NCBI GenBank assembly: GCA_031216915.1
Contig: CM062292.1
Coordinates: forward strand, 68,250,790-68,314,789
Source: Pictodentalium vernedei
Lineage: Eukaryota > Mollusca > Scaphopoda > Dentaliida > Dentaliidae
Reading direction: 5' to 3'
Length of the DNA: 64,000 bases
Under the pieces are notes generated by a model. It saw only the letters and a program-made list of their open reading frames with translations, made no database searches and had not been told where the DNA came from. Below are positions 23,590 to 35,524 of the stretch, one piece after another. How positions within the stretch are numbered: the first letter of the stretch is position 1; each line of letters starts with the position of its first letter. The position numbers were made by a program, and so were the translations under genes.

Positions 23590-24757
23590 TATCATGTATG
23601 AAGCTCCGTACTTGACCAACGGTTCTAATTTTGGACTGCATGATTCTTGAAGTGATAGCTGTATTAACCCTTTATCCAATGTAACGGCCGAAACCGGCCA
23701 GCGCTATTCTCAAAAATCGCCAATTAATTTTCATTATTTTTTAAATTTTTTGTCTCAAAAACATAGGCTATGACCCCTCTTTGGAACGAGCTCGCTGAGC
23801 TTGTTTCAAAGAGGGGTCATAACCTATGTTTTTGACACAAAAAATTAAAAAAAATAGTTATTCAAGAATTTTGTTTGCAAGTGTCGTCTGCTTTTCATGT
23901 TAGGTAAAGGGTTAAACCAACTTAGTGTAATCAAGTTATCACTTCAAGAATTGTGCAGTCAAAAGATATAACTCTACGTCACTGGATAGGCTACTCTGAT
24001 AAACTTGCAAATTTGAAACATGCTGCTAAAAATGTCATTTTTATGACCCCAAAATAACCTGATTTTTTCATCCAAAATGCCGCGAGAAGTCTCCATTTAA
24101 TAACTGATTTCAAAATTCTTAGGGGAAGAACTCCTCCCCCCTCCACCCCCTATCATTGCTTGTGCCTTTGGCATCTGCATCAGTCTCTCAACACTTTTGA
24201 AAGAGGGCCTGTTACAGAATTAACCCTGGGTACAAATTTCCTCTCCCCGGCCCCTCATTTCTCCCAGCTTGGATCCTATGACATAAACTGATTGACTCCC
24301 TACTCCAATAATAATAATAAAATTTATCAACCAAAAATTTTTATTTTCGAACCGCGTTGACACAATGTCGAAAAAACAATCGCGAAAACGGAATATATAA
24401 ATAAAATTCAATGAGAATGTGGTTGAAAATATTAATGAGAATACAGTTAAAAGTAGAAGTCCTGTCATGAAATGCGCACAAATAGCACGTCGATTTGCGC
24501 GTTAATCTATGCGTTATGACTATGGTAAGGCTATTAAATTCTGTTCATATGGCCTGTGCACAAGCAATGTTTCAGCCAATGGACCTCCGGGTAATCCGGA
24601 GGTCCATTGGCAGAAACATTGCCTGTGTTTGCTATGCGTAAACAGGAGAACCTGCCGTGCTAGGGATGCCATTCCATATGGCAATTGCGCGCAATTGCTA
24701 TGCGCAATTAAGCCTAGATAAGCGCGCAATTCGTGACAGGACTTCTAGTTTTAACTG
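23590..24757. repeat. Recent tandem duplication, copy 1 (with extra TTAA MITE)
   Basis: Begins TATCATGTATGAAGCTCCGT and ends inside the right end of a TA-type MITE. It is nearly identical (more than 97% by eye) to 24758-25677. The length difference is accounted for by the 244-bp MITE plus 4-bp TTAA duplication found only in this copy. An older inverted relative is at about 50975-51400. Confidence 0.9.
23668..23911. mobile_element. TTAA-flanked palindromic MITE with preserved empty site
   Basis: Starts CCCTTTATCCAATGTAACGG and ends TTAGGTAAAGGG, between TTAA at 23664-23667 and 23912-23915. The other duplicate has a single TTAA at 24832-24835 in the same context (GCTGTATTAAACCAACT). The TTAA is thus proven to be the target duplication and the element's ends are exact. 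The centre is a palindrome of GGAACGAGCTCG...GAGCTTGTTTC type with long flanking arms. Confidence 0.92.
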
Positions 24758-24759
24758 TA
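24442..24759. mobile_element. TA-flanked hairpin MITE, copy 3
   Basis: Same family as 19695-20012. Its central stem is GCCAATGGACCTCCGG / CCGGAGGTCCATTGGC, almost perfect. It sits at the end of duplication copy 1 and is matched by copy 4, so it predates the duplication. Confidence 0.85.
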
Positions 24760-25677
24760 TCATGTATGAAGCTCCGTACTTGACCAACGGTTCTAATTTT
24801 GGACTGCATGATTCTTGAAGTGATAGCTGTATTAAACCAACTCAGTGTAATCAAGTTATCACTTCAAGAATTGTGCAGTCAAAAGATATAACTCTACGTC
24901 ACTGGATAGGCTACTCTGATAAACTTGCAAATCTGAAACATGCTGCTAAAAATGTCATTTTTATGACCCCAAAATAACCTGATTTTTTCATCCTAAATGC
25001 CGCGAGAAGTCTCCATTTAATAACTGATTTCAAAATTCTTAGAGGAAGAACTCCTCCCCCCTCCACCCCCTATCATTGCTTGTGCCTTTGGCATCTGCAT
25101 CAGTCTCTCAACACTTTTGAAAGAGGGCCTATTACAGAATTAACCCTGGGTACAAATTTCCTCTCCCCGGCCCCTCATTTCTCCCATCTTGGATCCTATG
25201 ACATAAACTGACTGACTCCCTACTCCAATAATAATAATAAAATTTATCAACAAAAAATTTTTATTTTCGAACCGCGTTGACACAATGTTGAAAAAACAAT
25301 CGCGAAAACGGAATATATAAATAAAATTCAATGAGAATGTGGTTGAAAATATTAATGAGAATACAGTTAAAAGTAGAAGTCCTGTCATGAAATGCACACA
25401 AATAGCACGTCGATTTGCGCGTTAATCTATGCGTTATGACTATGGTAAGGCTATTAAATTCTGTTCATATGGCCTGTGCACAAGCAATGTTTCAGCCAAT
25501 GGACCTCCGGGTAATCCGGAGGTCCATTGGCAGAAACATTGCCTGTGTTTGCTATGCGTAAACAGGAGAACCTGCCGTGCTAGGGATGCCATTCCATATG
25601 GCAATTGCGCGCAATTCCTATGCGCAATTAAGCCTAGATAAGCGCGCAGTTCGTGACAGGACTTCTAGTTTTAACTG
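24758..25677. repeat. Recent tandem duplication, copy 2 (empty TTAA site)
   Basis: About 920 bp, colinear with 23590-24757 minus the TTAA MITE. It contains the intact TTAA target at 24832-24835 and MITE copy 4 at its end. Confidence 0.9.
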
Positions 25678-25679
25678 TA
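25362..25679. mobile_element. TA-flanked hairpin MITE, copy 4
   Basis: Duplicate of copy 3 with only a few substitutions. TA borders at both ends. Confidence 0.85.
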
Positions 25680-25734
25680 TATAAAACACAGTCCTGTTAT
25701 TATACGATCTTCAAATCCATAATTCCAGTCATAG

Positions 25735-28495
25735 GAAAACCATTACCGACGAGTATGTGACACAGCAATGACAAATATCCAGGTAATGACCTGATAACAA
25801 GGGTACATATAAAGTATTGTAACGGTCTGTACATAAATACTGACCGTAGCCTGTAACAAATGTACAGGTAAAGTATTGTAAAGGTGGGTGACAGCCTGAT
25901 GCTAAACTAGAAAAGAAATCTTTGAGTCCCAGAGTGAGTCTGACTGAACCCCAAAATATTTGTTCTCATAGCACAGTGATAACAAAGGCACCCCAAAACA
26001 CACTTGTTCCTGTCCGAAGGTGAAAACAAAGGTACCCAAGAAGTTTCATGAAGATCAGTTCATAAATACGAGCTGTATAGAAGTTGTGACAAAAAACTGA
26101 CTTGACCTAATTTCGGTACAAAATGGCCACTGGCAGCCATCTTGAATTTTGGACAGCACCCAGAAACACTCGTTCCCATTCCAATGTGATAACAAAGGTA
26201 CCCAAGACGTTTCGTGAAGATCGGTTCATAAATACAGACTCCAGTCTGAGCCGTATTGACATGCGTACTTACTGTGTGTAAGTAGCACTGAAAAAATCAA
26301 AGTTCATCTAATTTGCATAATTTTTGCACGAGAAAAAAACCTGTATTATATGTGATGTGTCCCATGGTACTAAACATTCACACAAAAAATAATTCAAGTC
26401 AGCACTTTCATATGGAAGTTCTGTGCAAAAATCTGATTGACCTAATTTTGTATAAAATGGCTGCCATCGGCCATTTTGAATTTCGGACAGGACCCCAAAA
26501 CACTCGTTCTCGTCCCACGGTGATACCAAAGGTACCCAAGAAGTTTCGTAAAGATTGGTTCATAAATACAGCCTCTAGCCTGAGCCGTATTGGTATTTGC
26601 ACTTACAGTGCTGAAAGTAACACTAAATACATCAAAGTTAGTCTAAGGCCAAAAAAAAAAAATCAATTGATTCTCAGGCAATTTTTTTTTCAAATCAATG
26701 AGGGAGGGAGGATTTTATTTTTATTTTTTATTTTTATTTCTTCCAGATGGTGAGAAAGGATTGAGAGGCAAAAGTCACTTTCTGATGTCTGTTTTTACCT
26801 GAAAAGCATGGAAAGTGCATATTGTAAAATGATATACAAATAAAACTAATTTTATTGAAAACTAAAACTGTTTTTCTTTATTTTCTGATATCACCACTTT
26901 TTGTATTTAGAAACAGAACTCTGACTTCACTTTTAAACTTTTACAAAGCAGAACTATTTTATGAATACTAGATATTATTGACCATCCTCGTATTATTTCG
27001 GTATCATTGTGAGTTATTTTGATTTTTAGTATGACCCATGGTGAGAGTGTTCTCTGTAACAGAAGGTATATTCTTTTTAAAAAAATATTTAAAGTGTTTA
27101 AAATAAATTTCAAGTTCATATAAGAAGCTGGGTCATTCATGGTTTCTGAATACCCTAACTAAGTTGAAAAGCGTAGTTAAAAAAGTTTTCGATATCCTTC
27201 GTAAATTAAGCGTTATTAACAATTTGAGTTTATTAATTTCTTTGGTAAATGACAAAACATTTCAGTTGTCTCCCTTCCCGGCTGCGCTGGGTAATAATAC
27301 ACTGTTCAGAAAACTGACAATTTCTGCCAACCATCTTTCACTGACACGTGCGATTGGTGCTTTGAAGGTCTGCCATTCTTATCCATCCAAATACCTGTGA
27401 TTTCTATTGTAGCCTTATTACATTTAACCCCCTTCCAACAAACTTCACAAGTTTTCAAAGAAAAACATTCAATGCAAATTGCGGGGCGAATTTCAATGCA
27501 GCCAATTTTTCAGTGGAACAGCGCGTAACCGCAAGCAATTTCGATATGGACGAACTGTCTCCAATACATTTTTTTTTGTTTTGAAACAGTGGTTAACTTT
27601 TAATAAATTCTAATTAACTCGATGCGTGTCTTGTGTGATTCGTTGTTTTGTCTGGTACTTTGTTTTTAAATAGCCATTTTGTGCTGGTTGCTATCAGTTG
27701 GGGCGAATTGTTCGAACGACTACGCCATTGCAATTCTTTTCAGAAATATAAAATTGGGCTAGTTTAGGCTATTTTCATAGCCGTGTGACGGACTTTAACA
27801 GCAACCGTGTTTACTGTTTTTTGCGGAAGCGTGTGTTTTTAAAAAATAAAACATAAGAAAATACAGTAAACTGCCATGTCTCCCAAGGAAGTTTAGAAGG
27901 GCGACTTGAATTTCGCCCCCAATGTAAGCCAAGGCCAGAGGCTCTCACACTTAACACACGCCTGTGTATATTTACCTGTTTATTCGTTGGTTTTGGGCCT
28001 TAAAACCAATAGTCCCTTTTCAATTTCCCTGTTTCCTATTTTCTTGCAATGACGGTCCAAATAAAAAGGCCCAACGCGGGCCATTTTTTTCAACGCGGCG
28101 GTGCCTGAGAATCAATTCCTTTTTTTTTTTTGGCCTAATTTGCATAATTTACACACAAGAAAAAAACCTGTATTATAAGTGATGTATCCCATGGTACTAA
28201 ACATTCATACAAAAAATTATTCAAATCAGCGCTTTCATATGAAAGTTCTGCACAAAAATCTGATTGCACCTAATTTTGTACAAAATGGCTGCCAGCGGAC
28301 AACTTGAATTTCGGATCGGACCCCAAAACACTCATTCTTTTCCCAAAGTCATAACAAATGTACCCAAGAAGTTTCGTAAAGATCGCTTCACAAATACGGC
28401 CTCTAGCCCGAGCCGTATTGAATTGTTGACGGACAGACGGACGACTGGCCATGGCATAAGCTCAAATTTGGCTTCGCAAAAGGTGAATTAAAAAT
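25735..28495 (-). repeat. Large dispersed repeat, inverted relative of 52476-54570
   Basis: On the minus strand it carries the same blocks as 52476-54570: CGTCCGTCTG-type tract, TACGGCTCGGGCTAGAGGCC, ACGAAACTTCTTGGGTACC, GCCATTTTGTAC, CATGGGATACATCAC, and the terminal block AGTATTGTAACGG...TGTCATTGCTGTGTCACATAC. It is split by a Harbinger-like insertion at 26647-28135. Family not recognised; no intact ORF. Confidence 0.75.
26647..28135. mobile_element. Harbinger-like nonautonomous element with TAA duplication
   Basis: Inverted ends GGCCAAAAAAAAAAAATC and GATTTTTT-type partner followed by GGCC, with TGATTCTCAGGCA / TGCCTGAGAATCA as the inner part, about 34 bp in all. It is flanked by TAA (26644-26646 and 28136-28138). 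The surrounding repeat resumes exactly after it (GTC-TAA / TAA-TTTGCATAATTT), and related uninterrupted copies at 52.8-54.2 kb confirm the target. A 3-bp TWA-type duplication and GG(C/G)C-like ends fit PIF/Harbinger. The 1489-bp interior encodes no recognisable transposase; the longest ORF (27164-27400, 78 aa) has no family signature. Confidence 0.8.
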
Positions 28496-28740
28496 TGTTG
28501 CACATTTCGCAATTGTGAATATGTGTGATTTGAAACATTTTTGTATCAGATTGCTGACAAATAACGAATTAATGAACTTCAAAATTCTTTTACATCCAAA
28601 GTAAACTCAAAACTTAGAATGTACCGAAGTACATGAGTTGTTTTTCACCTGGGACCTTGTACATAACATTTATCAAGAACTTTCAGAAAAGTAATGAGGT
28701 ACATGTATTTCAGTTTTATTTTGTTTTCAATCTGAACTGT

Positions 28741-28822
28741 TTCACAGTATACCAGTATACCACGGTATTGTTTTCAATTCCATCACCAGTACTAAAATCT
28801 GAATACCGTGCAGCCCTATAGC
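28741..28822. mobile_element. hAT-like terminal fragment
   Basis: CCAGTATACCACGGTATTG...GAATACCGTGCAGCCCTATA matches the right end of the element at 33292-33859 (TACCGGTATTCAG...GTGCAGCCCTA). Only the end survives. The adjacent 28496-28740 is AT-rich and unassigned. Confidence 0.6.
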
Positions 28823-28947
28823 ACACCTGGATTGAGGTGTGAGTAGATGCATTACTATGCCATCGGTGCACAGGACGCCAACGGGTTTGTAGTGTCAGTT
28901 TACCACTGGCATGGTGCGTGCCGACGAGGCATGAAAGGGTTAAGGAC

Positions 28948-31937
28948 TATGTTACTCCAAATTTCAAACAAAAAGCACAGTGCCAAAACACACAATTGAA
29001 ACATTTCGGATGTTGATGTTTGAAACATTTCGGATGTTGATGTTTCATATCTGTTGGATCACGGCTATTTGATTAACACATCAATGATAAAGGAAAAAGA
29101 CCAAAAATGGATTTTGAAGTGAAAAATGACTTTTAGTTATCAAATTTAAAAAAAACAGCTACAGCTGAATACGTGGGAAATATCATTGAAATAGTTAAAC
29201 CAAAATATTACGCAAACATTCATCTAATGGCAATTACCAACCAAATAATTTTTAAAAATATCTAAATAATTTAAATGAAAGTGTCAATGATACTGTAGCT
29301 CAACTTAACAAACTTGAACTTGGTAAGTTATAAGTGAAATGGCAAAACTGAAGAACATTGGAACCAATGTTATTTGGTGAAATTTCAACATAACAGCATT
29401 GTGTGTACACAACGTCAGAGTAAACCATGCATTTTTAAATGTAAACTGCAAGACTGGCTAAAGGAAGAATGCTGAAACACAAATGCAGTACATTCAGAGG
29501 TTATCGTAAATGGCAACTTTTTTCAGAGAAATGAATGCTAATCAAAAGCTTTTATCTAAAGGTCTCACCTAATGAGCACAAGAAGTTCAAAAACAATCCC
29601 CTGATATGTCAAAAAAGAATGTTTATGCACAAACGCAATAAATTCAAATATTGTTGCCAACAGCAACAGTTTTTGATGGAAATAAAAAGAAAATCGAAAG
29701 CTCCTATCTTTGTCACTCTGCATAAGTATACAAAGTTTCAAAACAACCTGATAATGAATGCTCCCGGGCCCTCTGAGGCATGCCAAAGGAAGATGTTAAT
29801 GCACAAATGCACTAATTTTGAAGGTCATTGCTTGTGACAACATTTTTTCTCTCTCTTTTTTATGGAAATTCATAAATAACCCCTGCAGAGAGTGCAAAAG
29901 GGATAAGTTGCTGCACAAATACAGAAAGTTCAAAGACTGGTCATAATGACAATAATTTTTTATGGTAATGAAAAAAAATCAATAGCTCACATCTAGAGGT
30001 CACCCCCAAACACATATACCAAGTTTCAAAGTGATCCGATCATAAATGTACCCTGAAGGGTGTGCCAAAGGGAAATATTGAAGTTTGACTGTTTTTGACA
30101 GAAATGGAAGAAAATGGATAACTCCCATATAGATATCACCCCCACACAAGCACACCAAGTTTCCAAGGGATCCAATCATAAATGTGCCCTGTTTTTTACT
30201 AAGTTCATCAGAGGTCGTTGCCAATGGCAACTATTTTTGACGGAAATGTTAAAAAATCAGTAGCTCTCATCTAGAGGTCACCCCAAACAAGCATACCAAG
30301 TTTCAAAATGATCCAGTCAAAAATGTGCATTGCAGGGTGCACCCGCCAAATGGAAATATTGATGCATAACTGCATGAAGTTCTTCGAAAGTCGTTGCCAG
30401 CGGCAACATTTTTTGACAGAAATGGAAGAAAATCGATAGCTCCCATCTAGAGGTCACGCCAAACAAGCATACATGTACCAAGTTTCAAAGTGATCTGATA
30501 ATAAATGTGCTCTGCAGGGTGTGCCAAAAGGAAATTTTGATGCATGACTGCACAAAGTTCATCAAAGGTCGTTGCCAGCGGCAACATTTCTTGGCTGATA
30601 TCGAAGAAAATCGATAGCTCCATCTAGAGGTAACCCCAAACAAGCATACCAAGTTTCAAACCGATCTGATCAAAAATGTGCCCTGTATGGAGTGTCAAAG
30701 GAATATATTGATGCCTGACTAAACTAAGTTCAAAGGTCGTTGCCAGCTGCAACATTTTTTTACGGAAATGGAAGAAAATCGACAGCTCCCATCTAGAGGT
30801 CACCCCAAATAAGCATGCAAGGTTTCAAAGCAATCCGATCATAAATGTGCCCTGTAGGGTGTGCCAAAGAGAAATATTGAGGTCGGACTAAAATAATTTC
30901 TGAGACTGTTGCCAGCGGCAACATGTTTTGATAGAAATTGATGAAAATCAATAGGTCCCATCTAGAAGTCACCCCAAACAAGCATATCAAGTTTCAAAGC
31001 AATCTGATCTAAATGTGACCTGTGAGGTGTGACAAAGGAAATTGTGGATGTACGTATGTAGCTAAAAATGAAAAAATCAAATTATATCTTTTGTTTCACT
31101 GTGAACAAATGCCCAAAGCAGAACCTCCTAAATGCTAAAAACATTGGTACAGTTGTGTTGAAATGCAAAGTTGTTTAAGAATATTTTGCTTTAAATCAGA
31201 CATGTGGGTAGAAGAGGAAGAGAGTACATTCAATATCAAATGAGAAAAACATGTCATGAATGTAACTGTTAAAAGGAACTTCACTTGTTAGTTCTAAATC
31301 AGTTAATTTTGAAAACAAAAAACAAAGGATAACCAATTTTGCATGAGTGGTACTGAGTGTAAGGTAAAAAAAAAAAGCATTCAACCTCTGTTGGATAATT
31401 GGATTGTCTTATGTTTGGAAGGAAAACTCCTTTCCATTACTGAGTATCAAGTGGTGATCAGCTCTACTGTAATCATGCATGTTTGTTATTGTTTGGCCAC
31501 GCAGACCAGTTACAATGGCTCTGTACATGTGTCGTGGTTACATGTAAGTGTCTTGGGATTTCAAGGATGTACTTCTATATCTTTTGTAAAACAACATGTA
31601 GATAATTTACCATTTCTGTGCCAATTTTAAAATACTTTGCTGGGGTTTTAAAATTATTTAGTTGGTAATTGCCACAAGATGAATGTTCACTGAATATTTT
31701 GGTTTTACTATTTCAATGATATCTCCCACGTATTCAGCTGTAGCTGTTTTTTTTTTTAAATTCGATAACTTAAAAAGTCATTTTTTTACACTTCAAAATC
31801 ACTTTTTGTTGTCTTCATTTATCATCAATGTTTTAATCAAATAACCGTGATCCAACAGATATGAAACATCAACATCTGAAATGTTTCAATTGTGTGTTTT
31901 GGCACTGTGCATTTTGGTTGAAATATGGGGTAACATA
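28948..31937. mobile_element. Foldback-like element: ~300-bp inverted repeats around a tandem core
   Basis: Left arm about 28948-29260 and right arm about 31640-31937 are reverse complements with good identity (GCACAGTGCCAAAACACACA, AACAGCTACAGCTGAATACG, GGCAATTACCAAC). Outer ends read TATGTTAC and GTAACATA, consistent with TA borders. Between them lies a tandem array (29530-31060). No transposase seen. The superfamily is not identified. Confidence 0.85.
29530..31060. repeat. Tandem array (~140-180-bp units) forming the foldback core
   Basis: About nine diverged units sharing ATCGATAGCTCCCATCTAGA, GGTCACCCCAAACAAGCATA, CCAAGTTTCAAAGTGATC, AAATGTGCCCTG(C/T)AGGGTG and GTCGTTGCCAGCGGCAAC. 'CCAAGTTTCAAA' recurs near 30018, 30158, 30298, 30480, 30650, 30820 and 30986. 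The internal motif GTTGCCAGCGGCAAC is itself a short palindrome. Confidence 0.8.
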
Positions 31938-32186
31938 CTGGTAGAGTGCTGGAAGCCCATATTTGGGCTTTATTCTGAAGCACGTGTACCACAACCTGAA
32001 GGCTCATATTCAGTGGATGTGCTTTGTAGTATCTTTGAAGTGATATTATTTAGTCTGTAAGGGTTTGCCTTGTTACAATTTATGGGAGAGTGCCCAATGG
32101 CACTCTCCCATAAATTGTAACAAGGCAACGACATGTGTACAAGATTTGATGGCCAAAAATAATTTAGCACTCTACCAGTTTAGAAT
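31938..32186. mobile_element. Hairpin-cored MITE ('AGAGTGCT' family), copy 1
   Basis: Ends CTGGTAGAGTGCT and AGCACTCTACCAG are inverted. The centre is a long stem, TTGCCTTGTTACAATTTATG and GGAGAGTGCC with its complement. It directly abuts the foldback element. Copy 2 is at 49859-50100. No clear target duplication, so superfamily is open. Confidence 0.75.
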
Positions 32187-33291
32187 TGTCATCAAAAGTG
32201 GTCAGATTTGTTTTGGTCTGAGCTGTCTTTGAAAACATTTGTGTGTAATTCAACCTAAGAGTAAGAGGTTATGGGCCAACTTGACTCCATCTGAAGTAAC
32301 TGGGAACCCTTCTCTGTGACTGGAGTAATCTTACAGATACGGTCCTCCTAAACACCGAAATTTCCCAGAATTATCCGGAGAATTACCTATTTTATATTAT
32401 ATTTTTCAGACTTTTTGCTTATTATATTGAATATTGAATATTTACTCACAGAGCTGCGAAAACTGTTCTCATAACGTACCACGCGATGTCCTATGTTGAC
32501 ATTCTCCTTACAATTTACCCAACTTCAAACTGATTTGTGGTGTGAGAAGTCACTGGTTCAATACTTCAACAAGCCATTGACCATAATCATCACCCAACTG
32601 GCTTATTGTCACTCTCACTGTCTTTGTGCTTGTTTCTAATCATTATAACAACATTGATGTTTTATGTGAAACTCATTAACTCTCACTTATTTCATTGTAG
32701 GTTGCTGTGAAAAAAAATGTCGGGAAGGTCTTTTCTCTGTTTAAACAGATCTGCGTCGGCAAACCTTTCAATATATTGTATACAAGATTATTTTAAATAA
32801 AGCCATATCATTTAACTTTCTTTGAATTATTGTTTTCTTTTCATTATACTGATCAAGTAAGCACATCTACCAAGCTGAAATACTGTATAAATGTCCTCCA
32901 GATTTGGAAGCAGTAGCAGTCTCATGCATTTGCTCCTGTAGCCATGTTTTCTAATACCACTGTGAACGTAAAACAAGTACCATACCCATACCCTTGCGGT
33001 ATTTGTGACAAAAACTGTGGAAGTAATTCCCTGAACGCTCTGGGTGTAATCGCTGGATTCACAGGCATTGTACTCCTATTAGTGTGAAAGGATTACGTGA
33101 ATGGGATTCACATGAATATTTCTGCCGAAAATGCCTTATCAAGGTGACAAATACGACAGCGTCAAAGTATTGCAAAGGTAAGATACTTTATTGTTACTAG
33201 TCATTGATAACACTCTGCCGAAATTGGGAGTGGCTATGACCCTGCAAACACCCAACGAAACTAAAATGTTATACAACGATCAGCATTGTAT
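32187..33291. other. Unassigned noncoding; one weak exon-like stretch near 32701-32790
   Basis: An acceptor-like TTATTTCATTGTAG at 32687-32700 is followed by a 31-codon open frame, a stop and AATAAA near 32797. The peptide has no recognisable homology and base composition is not coding-like, so I do not call a gene. The rest is AT-rich with nothing recognisable. Confidence 0.3.
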
Positions 33292-33859
33292 TAGGGCTGC
33301 ATGGTATATCGATAAACCGATATATGCCGGTATTCAAACCAATATCGATTGAATACCAGAGTAATTACAAAAATATCGGTTTATCGTCATTATTTATTTA
33401 CCCAGAATTTAATTTTCAAGATGTCTTGAGTTTTTTAACTGTATCCCCGAATGAATAATATTATCCCTTTATCCAAGGAATCGTCTGCTTGTGCCCTCAT
33501 AATATACAAATTCAGCAGTTGAAAAAATAATTTTCAAAAATTTCAACAAAACCATATCATGTGACCCCTCATTGGAAATTTCAACAAAACCATATCATGT
33601 GACCCCTCATTGGAACGAGCTCGTTGAGCTCGTTCCAATGAGGGGTCACATGATATAGTTTTGTTGAAATCTTTTGGGAAAATCTGATAAACAAATTTTG
33701 AAAATAATAATAAATTTTGATATCGTCTACATTGGGTGCCTCGTGTCTCGATTGTGATACTTGTGCTCATACACGTATATCTGATACCGGTATACCGCGA
33801 TATTTTTTTGAATACCGATACCGGTATTCAGTTTTGAATATTGTGCAGCCCTACATGTA
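33292..33859. mobile_element. hAT-like nonautonomous element hosting a TTAA MITE
   Basis: Left end TAGGGCTGCATGGTATATCG and right end ...ATTGTGCAGCCCTA are inverted, with CGATAAACCGATAT-type subterminal repeats. The octamer CATTGTAT occurs directly left (33284-33291) and at 33860-33867, a plausible 8-bp hAT duplication if the right border is slightly extended. A TTAA-type MITE is nested at 33465-33738. Confidence 0.65.
33465..33738. mobile_element. TTAA-type palindromic MITE nested in hAT-like element
   Basis: Left flank TTAT, starts CCCTTTATCCAAGGAATCG. The core has GGAACGAGCTCGTTGAGCTC and a direct repeat of the arm AATTTCAACAAAACCATATC (two tandem copies on the left side). The right end is decayed (ACATTGGGTG). 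Confidence 0.65.
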
Positions 33860-34145
33860 CATTGTATAATGTTGTAATTATGTTGCCTGTTTGCAGAGGA
33901 TTGGGATATTACATTTTGGACAGAAACGCCCAATTTGTGGCAGTGGTGGCACAAAGATTTTCGGGCCTAAATAAATACATGCATGAGCGTGGATTGCACA
34001 GGGCTTATATTTCATCTCAATTTGGGAGAATCCATTTGGATTCTCGCACAAATGGTTGCGAGAATCAGTACCTACTATGAGTGTCCCAGGATTCCATGGG
34101 GCCACCATGGTTGTACACTTGTTGTATACTGATAACACATGTTAA

Positions 34146-34385
34146 CCCTTTACCCAACACAGCTTTTTAATTTTTAAAACATAAACTGAATTAGGTAATT
34201 TTGGGGGGAAAAATAAAAAATATTTACCAATAAAACCTTCCAAATATGGATGTCCTTGGAACCAGCTCAGTGAGCTGGTTCCAATGACAGCCATATCTGT
34301 ACAAACGTATAGACAAAGTGTCAGGATATTTCAGATCCTGTTAGCCTTGTAATGGATAATTTTTTGCCACTATGTTAGGTGAAGG
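34146..34385. mobile_element. TTAA-type MITE, third subfamily
   Basis: Left TTAA (34142-34145), starts CCCTTTACCCAACACAGC. The core palindrome is TTGGAACCAGCTCAGTGAGC. The right end is diverged (GTTAGGTGAAGG). The flanking 33860-34141 and 34386-34560 carry GAGAATC / GATTCTCG inverted motifs that look like remnants of another hAT-like element. Confidence 0.55.
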
Positions 34386-34559
34386 CCACTTAAGTGTTAA
34401 ATTGATTCACACGAATCCTAGAAGAGATGCAGCCAGAATCTGCATGGATTCTCAGTGCTTTTGTTACACGAATCTTTGCGTGAATCGATTCTCGGATTCA
34501 CATCGAAATATAATCCCTGATTGCGACCAGCCCACGGTGTTCGTACTGCATACTAACTT

Positions 34560-35240
34560 TTATTGTCATATTTTATCAAGAAACTTCAAAAGCATAAAAT
34601 TTTATAAAATAAAATTGAACATAAAACGTAACACAAAATAATAAAGTATCATGAAACATATGTGATCAATAATGATAACTGAATTGAATCCTTTGTTATT
34701 TTATTACCGTGTCAATCTTCAGTCAGTGGGGAAAATAAATGAAGAAACAAAGCATGCGTTAAAGAAAAGTGAAATTCAGTATGGAATCATAATAATAAAA
34801 ATTAAAGACATTTGTGATAATTGTTTCTGTTTTTTTAATGCGTGATTGGTTAACTGTTAATCACATATGCTTTGTTACTTTCATTGTTTGTGATTGACAG
34901 TTAACTTCCTATTGTCAAGCATATGTTTGAAATTAATCATGCACCTTTCAGAATTACTGAACGTTCCAGTTTTGTATTTATCATTAATTTTATTGTTTAA
35001 CATTTTCACTTCAGATTGGAAAACGTGTTGGGTGACGAAGCGAGATTTACAAGTGGAATTAAGGCGTAAAGGTTGATGATTGATACATATGGAGTCAATC
35101 TACCATGGCACGTCGATTTACCCAATAACACCCAATACTACCCAATAACATCCAATACTGTCTGATAACAGCGCCGCAACAAATTTTTCTATAGACTATA
35201 GAACCGGTCCCTCCCCTTACACACAGACAGAAGAAAACTT
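34560..35240. other. AT-rich unassigned sequence
   Basis: Nothing recognised apart from a short CCCAATAACA/CCCAATACTA iteration at 35120-35165. Confidence 0.4.
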
Positions 35241-35244
35241 GCGA

Positions 35245-35405
35245 ATAGACCTTTTCATCGATGCGGAATCAGAAATTCAATCGCATTTGTGCTTAGGTGG
35301 TTGATAACCTCCTCTGTGCGAATGCGATCGAGTTTGAAAATCTCCTCTGCGCGAATGAGATTGAGATTCGGATTCTGCATCGATGAAAAGGTCTATTCGT
35401 TTCGG
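35245..35405. mobile_element. Small MITE with AATAGACCTTTTCATCGATG ends
   Basis: The two ends (about 22 bp each) are near-perfect inverted repeats. The interior repeats AATGCGATCGAGTTTGAAAA / AATGAGATTGAGATTCGGAT-type blocks. About 160 bp, no coding potential. Confidence 0.65.
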
Positions 35406-35420
35406 CGCCATTAACAGGTT

Positions 35421-35524
35421 ATTGTTTTTACTGTTTTATATTTATACAAAACATGGCCAATTTAATGGCCAATAACAAGATTATTGTTTTTACTGTTTTA
35501 TATTTATACAAAACATGGCCAATT
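35421..35524. repeat. Direct duplication of ~46 bp
   Basis: TTATTGTTTTTACTGTTTTA and ACAAAACATGGCCAATTT occur twice, starting at about 35421 and 35478, separated by a 12-bp spacer. Confidence 0.8.

Noticed and set aside
26313-26753. 146-aa ORF.
   Set aside because: Reads through the dispersed TACGGCTCGGGCTAGAGG repeat into the Harbinger-like end; no family signature and not conserved among the repeat units.
27164-27400. 78-aa ORF inside the Harbinger-like element.
   Set aside because: No DDE or Myb-like signature; not longer than chance in this composition.
32687-32800. Acceptor-like site, 31-codon open frame and AATAAA, resembling a terminal exon.
   Set aside because: No recognisable protein, no upstream exon, AT-rich composition; too easily produced by chance.
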